Positions 7,824 to 14,053 of a stretch of DNA of 36,386 nt are shown in pieces. Position numbers and translations under genes: made by a program. The notes below the pieces were generated by a model. It was not told the DNA's origin. It made no database searches and was given only the letters and a program-made list of their open reading frames with translations. This DNA is from CAZKBP01 sp964551015 (lineage in GTDB: Bacteria; Bacteroidota; Bacteroidia; Cytophagales; Microscillaceae). Positions within the stretch are counted from its first letter, which is position 1; each line of letters begins with the position of its first letter. The stretch lies in NCBI GenBank assembly GCA_964551015.1, contig CAZKBP010000048.1, positions 1 to 36,386 on the forward strand. Reading direction: 5' to 3'.

Positions 7824-8590
7824 TGAAATAATTGCAAAGCCTGCTCAGTGGTAGCCTTGGCGATTTGCTCTAGGGGAAGGTCTTTGATTTCGGCCACTCG
7901 TTGGGCAATTTTGGGAATATAGGCACTTTCGTTGCGCTTGCCACGATGCGGTACGGGAGCCAAGTAGGGGCTATCCGTTTCTAAGACCAAATGCTTTAAA
8001 TCTACCTGAGGTAAAACCTGATCCATCCCCGCTTTCTTGAAAGTAGCCACCCCACCGATGCCCATCAAAAAGCCCAGGTCGATCACTTGCTCGGCATCTG
8101 CCACCGAACCCGTAAAGCAATGAAAAATTCCTTTGAGGTTTGGATTTTCTTTTTTTAAGGGCTTTAATAAGTCTACTGTTTCCTGAAAAGAATCTCGGCA
8201 ATGAATGACAATGGGCAGATCATATTTTTTGGCCCAAGCTACTTGGAGGCGAAAAGCTTCTTGCTGCTGCTCAAAATGCGTTTGATCCCAGTACAAATCA
8301 GTGCCCATTTCGCCCACGGCTACAAATTTGCGCTTGCCAAGCCAATCTTCCACGATTTGCAGTTCTTTTTCAAAATCTTCTTTGACCGAACAAGGATGCA
8401 AACCCATCATCGCGAAGCAATGCTCAGGATACTTCGCTTCTAACTCCAGCATGGCATCGATAGAGGTGTGATCTATATTGGGTAAATAAATTCTTTCCAC
8501 ACCAGATTCAATCGCTCGTTGTATGGCTTCATCTCGGTCTTGGTCAAACTGCTCGGCATACATATGAGCATGGGTATCAATGAACGGCAT
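7820..8590 (-). CDS. tatD: TatD-family metal-dependent hydrolase (DNase)
   Basis: A 256-residue TIM-barrel hydrolase of the TatD family, of full family length. Metal ligands are visible in IDTHAHM (His7, His9), VGEMGTD (Glu), PIVIHCRDSF (His), GIFHCFTGS (His) and LETDSPYLAP (Asp), the last followed by the usual P-H-R-G-K-R-N. Members are 3'-5' exonucleases in repair and nucleic-acid turnover. It converges with the CPBP gene. Confidence 0.93.
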   Translation of the reverse strand: MPFIDTHAHMYAEQFDQDRDEAIQRAIESGVERIYLPNIDHTSIDAMLELEAKYPEHCFAMMGLHPCSVKEDFEKELQIVEDWLGKRKFVAVGEMGTDLYWDQTHFEQQQEAFRLQVAWAKKYDLPIVIHCRDSFQETVDLLKPLKKENPNLKGIFHCFTGSVADAEQVIDLGFLMGIGGVATFKKAGMDQVLPQVDLKHLVLETDSPYLAPVPHRGKRNESAYIPKIAQRVAEIKDLPLEQIAKATTEQALQLFH

Positions 8591-8885
8591 ATATTTTTAT
8601 TTTCTGTGTTTTAAGTGGTCAGTTTGCAGTATTTGACAGTGGCCCAAAGCTCACTGTGATTTAATTTTTTTCCTCCTTCAGAACCATCTTCTTATAATTA
8701 TAGTTTTCCCCTAGGAGGGATTAATAATTGAAATATTTCTTCTAAAAATAGAACATTTCTTATGGGTAAAAACCTTTGATTATTCGTGTGATTCTTCAAA
8801 TTACCTTAAAAAATTTTGTAAATGTTTGATAAGATATAGTTCTTCTAGGTAATAAAAGTATCTTGTCAAAAAAACTTAATTTTTA
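8591..8885. other. AT-rich spacer between tatD and the phhA leader
   Basis: No open frame of note. It holds a perfect palindrome TATAATTATA near 8694-8703 and a small inverted repeat ACAGTG/CACTGT near 8636-8657. I see no clear promoter for tatD. Confidence 0.4.
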
Positions 8886-8916
8886 TTTGGCGTTCTCGTG
8901 CCGATCTTTATATTTG
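8886..8916 (+). promoter_or_regulatory. Canonical Bacteroidota promoter of the phhA leader
   Basis: TTTG at 8886-8889, a 19-nt spacer, then TATATTTG at 8909-8916. This matches the -33/-7 consensus exactly. Transcription should begin near 8918-8922, about 178 nt upstream of phhA. Confidence 0.8.
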
Positions 8917-8921
8917 TACAT

Positions 8922-9002
8922 ATGGATAAAGCACGAGCCAAATATCAATATGATGATTACTATTGCCTTCATTTGAGGGAATCTGTGCTCGTGTTTTATT
9001 AA
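8922..9002 (+). CDS. Putative 26-residue Tyr-rich leader peptide of phhA
   Basis: An ATG lies at or within a few bases of the predicted transcription start and opens a 26-codon frame. Five residues are Tyr (codons at 8943, 8949, 8958, 8961, 8997), four of them within seven codons, and the last two codons encode Phe-Tyr. Because phhA makes tyrosine from phenylalanine, such a peptide would suit translation-coupled attenuation. It would be leaderless or nearly so. A competing out-of-frame ATG lies at 8950. Translation is not shown. Confidence 0.35.
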   Translation: MDKARAKYQYDDYYCLHLRESVLVFY

Positions 9003-9041
9003 GTAGCGTTGACTAGAAGTAAGCAAGAAAAATAAACACCG

Positions 9042-9073
9042 AAGCCTGATTCCCTACCGAATCAGGCTTTTTG
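9042..9073 (+). terminator. Intrinsic terminator 28 nt upstream of phhA
   Basis: AAGCCTGATTC (9042-9052) pairs with GAATCAGGCTT (9059-9069) around a 6-nt loop, followed by TTTGTTT. It lies upstream of, not after, the coding sequence, so phhA transcription from the mapped promoter must read through it. The loop-proximal sequence resembles the terminator at 18301-18334. Confidence 0.8.
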
Positions 9074-9097
9074 TTTAAACCAAAAAATTAAAAAAGA

Positions 9098-9934
9098 ATG
9101 AACCAACAACAAAACCCAACTAATATGATTGATAGTCCCAAAGATCGATTCGACAAATTTGATAATGGCTATTACAAGTACTCCCGCGAAATGGAAATGC
9201 GCCAAGAGTACGAAAACTACACAGATGAAGATCATCAGGTTTGGAAAATCCTTTACGACCGCCAAATGGAGAATCTTCCCGGTAAGGCGACCCAAGCTTA
9301 TTTGGATGGAATCAAAACGGTGGAGTTCCAATCGGATCGTATTCCCAAGTTTGAGGAAGTGAATAAAATTCTGGAGAATATTACCGGCTGGCGTGTACAC
9401 GTCGTTCCAGGGTTGATTCCTAATAAGGCGTTTTTTGAATTGATGCGCGATGGGAATTTCTGTGCCACCACTTGGCTTCGCAAAATGGAGGAGTTGGATT
9501 ATTTAGAAGAGCCAGATATGTTTCACGATGTGTTTGGGCACGTGCCTTTGCTCACCAATCAGCCGCTTTGTAATTTCTTGGTTGACCTGAGTAACATCGC
9601 CCTCAAGCACATCGGCAGTGAAGCCGCGATTGAGGCCGTGGCTCGTCTCTACTGGTACACCGTGGAGTTTGGCTTGATCCAAGAGGAGGAAGGTTTGCGG
9701 ATTTATGGTGCGGGGATTCTTTCTTCTAAAGGAGAAACCGATTACTCCCTGTTTAGTGATGCGCCTAAGCGTGTAGCCTATGACGTGCAGACCATCATGG
9801 ATACGCCTTATATCAAGGATCGCTATCAAGAAACTTACTTCGTGATTGATTCTTTCAAGCAATTGTATGAATCTACAAGTGAGATTGAGGAGCGTATTGA
9901 CCGTTTGGTGGAGCAGGAAGTGGCGAATGCATAA
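9098..9934 (+). CDS. phhA: Phenylalanine 4-hydroxylase
   Basis: A 278-residue single-domain bacterial phenylalanine hydroxylase. It converts L-Phe to L-Tyr using O2, a pterin cofactor and non-haem iron. The iron ligands are visible: His143 and His148 in PDMFHDVFGHVP, and Glu190 in YWYTVEFGL. Length and motifs fit the monomeric bacterial type, without the regulatory ACT domain of animal enzymes. The start at 9098 gives a short polar N-terminus. The gene is monocistronic, with a promoter and leader terminator upstream and a strong terminator after it. Expression may be controlled by the leader. The enzyme serves Phe catabolism or Tyr supply. Confidence 0.95.
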   Translation: MNQQQNPTNMIDSPKDRFDKFDNGYYKYSREMEMRQEYENYTDEDHQVWKILYDRQMENLPGKATQAYLDGIKTVEFQSDRIPKFEEVNKILENITGWRVHVVPGLIPNKAFFELMRDGNFCATTWLRKMEELDYLEEPDMFHDVFGHVPLLTNQPLCNFLVDLSNIALKHIGSEAAIEAVARLYWYTVEFGLIQEEEGLRIYGAGILSSKGETDYSLFSDAPKRVAYDVQTIMDTPYIKDRYQETYFVIDSFKQLYESTSEIEERIDRLVEQEVANA

Positions 9935-9965
9935 GAGCTAGAAGTTTTTGAGGACTTAGCATTGA

Positions 9966-10008
9966 GGAGCTAGGAGTAGGGAATACCTGCTCTTAGCTCC
10001 TTTTTTTT
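9966..10008 (+). terminator. Strong intrinsic terminator of phhA
   Basis: A 15-bp stem (9966-9980 with 9986-10000, two G-U pairs) around a GAATA loop, followed by eight T residues. Confidence 0.85.
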
Positions 10009-10021
10009 GAACACCAAGGCA

Positions 10022-10292
10022 CAGCTGAGAGCTAGTGATTTGTAATTTTTCAACACAGAGACACGGAGGCACAGAGCAAANNNNNNNNNNNNNNNNNNNN
10101 NNNNNNNNNNNNNNNNNNNNNNNNNNNNNNNNNNNNNNNNNNNNNNNNNNNNNNNNNNNNNNNNNNNNNNNNNNNNNNNNCAGCCGAGAGCTAGTGATTT
10201 ATAGTTTTTCAACACAGAGGCACAGAGCAAACAGCCGAGAGCTAGTGATTTATAGTTTTTCAACACAGAGGCACAGAGCAAACAGCTGAGAG
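10022..10292. repeat. 51-nt tandem repeat interrupted by 100-N gap
   Basis: Two exact 51-nt copies (10181-10231, 10232-10282) follow the gap. One variant copy of 59 nt, with an 8-nt insertion, precedes it (10022-10080), and a 10-nt partial copy ends the array at 10292. The unit contains GAGAGCTAGTGATTTATAG and CAACACAGAGGCACAGAG. The 100 Ns at 10081-10180 mark an assembly join. The flanks join exactly as the unit predicts, so the true copy number is unknown. Beyond the array, CTAACTCCTGACTCCTAA resembles short heptamer-type repeats. Confidence 0.85.
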
Positions 10293-10324
10293 ACTTCTAT
10301 CTCCTAGATGCTAACTCCTGACTC

Positions 10325-13162
10325 CTAAAACGGTGGATCATCGTCTAGTCTCTGGGAGGAGGGATTGTGAAATTGACTGGGTTCGTTAGCTTTGCTCGAG
10401 AAGGTCATGATTTTGCCTTTTTGCTGATCGCCTTCGCCACCACCTTGGAAGGCTTCATTCTCGAGATTATCGAATTTGGTGTATTTACCGATGAATTTCA
10501 GCTTCACATCGGCCAGTGAGCCGTTTCTATGTTTGGCAATGATTACTTCGCCTACCCCGGCCGTAGCATTGCCTTCCATATCTTGTGTAATGCCGTAGTA
10601 CTCAGGACGATATAAGAATAACACGAGGTCGGCGTCTTGCTCTATGCTATTATGAACAACTATATCATTTGCCACAAAATTATGCACTTCATTTACAGTA
10701 GCATCGTAGACATCTTCTACTCCTAGTTCTTCTATGGAGATAATTTCATCCCACAGCAAATCCGAGTTGGCTAAGTTCGAGAGTATAGCAAAGGGAAGTG
10801 CCTGATAAATTCTCCGCATCCTTTCCCTAGAAATTCCACTTTTGAATAAGGAAGAGCCGCAATATTCCATTTGTATTTTATCTGTAAACTCTCTCCAACT
10901 AATTCCCATTTCTTCTTTGCAAATAGTTATCAGACTTTGCCAAGCTTCCTTTGGAATTACATCGTAATTAAGATTTGAGTTAATTTCTTCTAATTGAGCA
11001 ATCATCAAACTGGCTTCTTTCCCTCTTTCTCCGAAGGAGCTTATTTTTTTTAGAAAATTGATTTGATTTTCGCTACCCATCACATGAATATGATACATAG
11101 AACGGTACCCCTTTTTAGATACGCTTTCTTTAAGAGAATTGATAATGCCCAGTCTGAGTAAAAGATGTTGGACTTGTCTAGCCAGTTCTAAACTAGAAGT
11201 GGCATAGTAGATAGCTGCGGAATTTTTACGCCCTTTTATTTTTTTCCAACTGATGTTTCCATCTGTAGCCCAGAGATGATGTAGAAAAAGTGCAATACGT
11301 TCTTCATCACACTGGAAAAGAGCGGAGGGAAGCTTTTTTTCGTAAGAGCGAACCCTTAATAAGCCTAATTTTTCATACCATTCGGTAATTGGGTGTTTTC
11401 TGCCGTGGGTGAGGTGGTAAGGACATTTCAGGTAAGTATGCCACCAATTTTTTTGTTTGACGATTTTGGCTTCTATCCCAAATAACGCTTTGGCCTTTTG
11501 ATTAACAATATCAATATTTGCAGGGTCAGCACTGGTGTAGTGATAAGGTTGTCTAGGCAAGATACAACCATCCCCAATCAAATGAGCGAGTAAGATCAGC
11601 TCTGATTCTGAGAGAGGATTACTGGGGTTTTGTATTTTGATCTGTCGGGGCACAGCAATCCGATCGCCTACTTGCAATTCATCTAAGCGAGTCCAACCAG
11701 ATAATTTGAAGAAAGGATGATTCGCACTGGCTTTGATGCTTCTTCCACTGCGTGTAGTAAGACGATACACTTTCTTTTTGCCTGAATAGAAGACTTTGAC
11801 CATAGCATGTGCAGAAAGCTTATAATTAGGATTCAAAGCCAGGCATTTAATCTCTTGTTGTTTTTGTCTTTCTGCTAATTGTCGGATAGGCGTGAGTTGT
11901 CCACTTTCAGCATCCAAAATGAGCGTGTCACCCGTTAAACAACCCGACTCCCTCAAATCCGACAACTGCGGTCTCTTATCGCCTCCTCTTGTTTCTACGG
12001 CTCGGCTGAGCTGAGAGAGCGCAATCACGGGTACATTCAGTTCCTTGGCCAAGTTTTTCAAGCTCCGGGAGATCATGGCAATCTCTTGCTCACGATTACC
12101 CTGATTGCCACGTCCCGTATTAGCAGTCATGAGCTGTAGGTAATCCACGATGATGAGTTGAATATCGTGTTGAGCCTTCAAGCGACGGCATTTGGCTCTC
12201 AGCTCAAGCACCGATAGGGCAGGCGTATCATCAATAAAAATGGGTGCTTCTTGGATTTTGGCCGTTTTTTGGTAAAGCTGCTGCATTTCGTACTCGGCCA
12301 GATTTCCAGTCTTGATCTTGCTACCTTCTAGCTCAGCTTCGGCTGCAATCAGGCGATTGACCAATTGCAATTCAGACATCTCCAAGGAGAAAAATGCCAC
12401 AGGATGTTGGAAATCCACGGCCGCATTGCGTACGGCCGTGAGGGAGAAGGCCGTTTTACCCATTCCGGGTCTAGCTGCTAAAATCACCAAATCTGACTTC
12501 TGCCAACCGGCCGTGATCCGATCTAAGCTCGTGAAACCCGTGGGAATGCCCGTGAGCCCGTCTTTGATGTCTTTGCGTGCCTCGATCTCCTTGATGGCCT
12601 GTTGTACGAGGGGCGACATCGTAGAGAAGTTCTTGCGAATATTGGTTTCAGAAATCTGGAAAATCTTCTGCTCTGTGCCGTCGAGCAGGTCAAAAACGTC
12701 CACTGCGTCATCGTAAGCATCGCGTTGTACCTCAGTAGCGATGGCGATCATTTCGCGCTTGATGGCTTGCTCAGTAATGATTCGGGCGTGGTACTCTATA
12801 TTGGCGGCAGAGTTGATGCTCTGTGTGAGGCGCATAATCTGAGAAGCACCACCCACCATTTCTAACTTTCCTCGCTTGCGAAGCTGCTGGGTGACGGTGA
12901 GCATATCGATGGGTTCAGATTCAGAAAATAGCTCAAAAATAGCCCGATAAACTTCCTGATACGCAGTTTTATAAAAGCTTTCAGGGCGAAGAATATCAAT
13001 GACTTGGTTGAGGGCGTTGCTTTCAATCATCAGTGCGCCTAAGACAGCTTCTTCCAGTTCTAGGGCTTGGGGCGGAAGCTTGCCTAGTTGATGTGAGATA
13101 TGGGTATTCACGTTGCCTCGACCTTTAGGGCTATTACTTTTAGAGTCGGCCAATTGCTTCAA
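10325..13162 (-). CDS. dnaB: Replicative DNA helicase DnaB with intein
   Basis: A 945-codon precursor: N-extein 1-407, intein 408-838, C-extein 839-945, giving a spliced helicase of about 514 residues, normal for DnaB. The N-terminal DnaB domain starts at LPPQALELEEAVLGALM. Walker A is RPGMGKT (231-237), Walker B is LIIVDYLQL (336-344), and the C-extein begins SIEQDADLVLF. It unwinds DNA at the replication fork as a hexamer. The first usable codon is TTG at 13162, directly after an in-frame TAA; GTG at 13111 (VNTHISHQ) is the main alternative. A perfect TATCTTTG -7 element lies at 13183-13190. Function needs intein removal, whose motifs look intact. Confidence 0.95.
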   Translation of the reverse strand: MKQLADSKSNSPKGRGNVNTHISHQLGKLPPQALELEEAVLGALMIESNALNQVIDILRPESFYKTAYQEVYRAIFELFSESEPIDMLTVTQQLRKRGKLEMVGGASQIMRLTQSINSAANIEYHARIITEQAIKREMIAIATEVQRDAYDDAVDVFDLLDGTEQKIFQISETNIRKNFSTMSPLVQQAIKEIEARKDIKDGLTGIPTGFTSLDRITAGWQKSDLVILAARPGMGKTAFSLTAVRNAAVDFQHPVAFFSLEMSELQLVNRLIAAEAELEGSKIKTGNLAEYEMQQLYQKTAKIQEAPIFIDDTPALSVLELRAKCRRLKAQHDIQLIIVDYLQLMTANTGRGNQGNREQEIAMISRSLKNLAKELNVPVIALSQLSRAVETRGGDKRPQLSDLRESGCLTGDTLILDAESGQLTPIRQLAERQKQQEIKCLALNPNYKLSAHAMVKVFYSGKKKVYRLTTRSGRSIKASANHPFFKLSGWTRLDELQVGDRIAVPRQIKIQNPSNPLSESELILLAHLIGDGCILPRQPYHYTSADPANIDIVNQKAKALFGIEAKIVKQKNWWHTYLKCPYHLTHGRKHPITEWYEKLGLLRVRSYEKKLPSALFQCDEERIALFLHHLWATDGNISWKKIKGRKNSAAIYYATSSLELARQVQHLLLRLGIINSLKESVSKKGYRSMYHIHVMGSENQINFLKKISSFGERGKEASLMIAQLEEINSNLNYDVIPKEAWQSLITICKEEMGISWREFTDKIQMEYCGSSLFKSGISRERMRRIYQALPFAILSNLANSDLLWDEIISIEELGVEDVYDATVNEVHNFVANDIVVHNSIEQDADLVLFLYRPEYYGITQDMEGNATAGVGEVIIAKHRNGSLADVKLKFIGKYTKFDNLENEAFQGGGEGDQQKGKIMTFSSKANEPSQFHNPSSQRLDDDPPF
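10649..11941 (-). mobile_element. DnaB intein with LAGLIDADG homing endonuclease
   Basis: A 431-residue in-frame insertion between RESG and SIEQDAD, the same site as the Rhodothermus marinus and Synechocystis DnaB inteins. Splicing residues are present: Cys1 in CLTGDT, the block B histidine in SANHPFF, penultimate His and terminal Asn in IVVHN, and Ser at +1. Two LAGLIDADG-type helices are visible: LAHLIGDG (intein residues 118-125) and HHLWATDGN (221-229). Both acidic residues are kept, so the endonuclease may still be active. No frameshift or stop is seen. Confidence 0.93.
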
Positions 13163-13654
13163 TTTTTAGTGGACAGAGAAAACAAAGATAGCAAATTCAT
13201 GGGTTTTAACCGCACGATCAGAGAAGAAAATCTAGAAAAAGTTATATGTTTGTGGCAGAAGTTTGTACAAGCAAGCAACAATATTCCTGCCTGATTCTCC
13301 CGAAGATGAGAAAAAAACTCAGTTTATAGCTTGTATGCCTTTATTTTACCTCTAAGGTTGGAGAATGGTTTTAAGCAAGAGCAATATAGGGAATGCTGCT
13401 AACTTGGAAAAGTGCAATTTAGAAGAGGCTGGGCTTAGGCTTTCTGACCGTTGATTATCAAAAAGATAAACCCAAGTTGAAAGGCTTCAGGCATAAAGAA
13501 TATTTTATTTCTGTACTACTCTCACCTTGTGTTAGCTTCGCTGACTTTAAACCTTATTGGTTTAATAAGAAAAAAATACTTACAATACCTTGCAATACCA
13601 AGTTCCTTATATTATTATTGTAGTGTGATTAATTAAATTAATAAAGTACCGCCC
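13163..13654. promoter_or_regulatory. Divergent spacer between dnaB and padR genes
   Basis: The dnaB side has a perfect minus-strand -7 box at 13183-13190 (TATCTTTG). The rest has no convincing gene. A 7-bp inverted repeat TTAAACC/GGTTTAA lies at 13547-13565. A weak TACCTTG element near 13587 may serve padR. A 15-bp palindrome, ATTAATT-A-AATTAAT (13628-13642), ends 12 nt before the padR start and is a candidate autoregulatory operator. Confidence 0.5.
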
Positions 13655-14053
13655 ATGAATTTAGAGAACACGCAGATACAAATGCGCAAAGGCATCCTAG
13701 AGTTTTGTATCTTACATATTGTATCTAGGGGAGAAATTTATTCTTCTGATATCATCAGTGAACTGAGAGAAGCCGAAATTATAGTGGTAGATGGTACGCT
13801 TTATCCCTTGCTCACGCGTTTGCGCAAAGCAGAGCTACTGGATTACTCTTGGAAAGAATCTCCCAAAGGACCCCCTCAAAAGCATTATCAGCTTACCCAA
13901 AAGGGGGAAGAGTTTTTAGAAAAACTCAATGAAACATGGATTGGGCTGGTGGAATCTACTAATAAAATTATCACCAAAAATAGCGTGGCACGCTTTAATA
14001 CATTACCCCAAGTCGAGCTGGAAACCCTTAAAGTTAAAAGACGGAAATCATGA
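13655..14053 (+). CDS. PadR-family transcriptional regulator
   Basis: A 132-residue regulator with a winged helix-turn-helix. It begins MRKGILEFCILHIVSRGEIYSSDIISEL, and VDGTLYPLLTRLRKAELLDY is the PadR signature. A short C-terminal helical tail completes it. Its stop overlaps the start of the PspC gene (ATGA at 14050-14053), so the two are coupled. PadR plus PspC/DUF2807 is a recurrent pair in Bacteroidota, in which the regulator probably senses an envelope or small-molecule signal and represses the operon. A palindrome just upstream fits autorepression. Confidence 0.9.
   Translation: MNLENTQIQMRKGILEFCILHIVSRGEIYSSDIISELREAEIIVVDGTLYPLLTRLRKAELLDYSWKESPKGPPQKHYQLTQKGEEFLEKLNETWIGLVESTNKIITKNSVARFNTLPQVELETLKVKRRKS

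Larger units (their letters stand above)
8922..9073 (+). ncRNA. phhA leader RNA with possible attenuator structure
   Basis: Transcribed leader between the canonical promoter and phhA. Stem A is 8928-8938 with 8987-8997 (11 bp including one G-U). The terminator is 9042-9052 with 9059-9069. An 8-nt segment in the loop of stem A, AGGGAATC (8976-8983), is exactly complementary to GATTCCCT (9048-9055) within the terminator's left arm and loop, so pairing there would break the terminator. I find no second promoter between the terminator and phhA. Structure and regulation are inferred. Confidence 0.5.

Noticed and set aside
8922..9073. Known riboswitch or T-box before phhA
   Set aside because: I see no T-box specifier/TGGN pair or conserved riboswitch core, so only a leader-peptide or plain terminator model remains.
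10022..10292. CRISPR array for the 51-nt repeats
   Set aside because: The units are directly adjacent with no unique spacers, and no cas genes are nearby.
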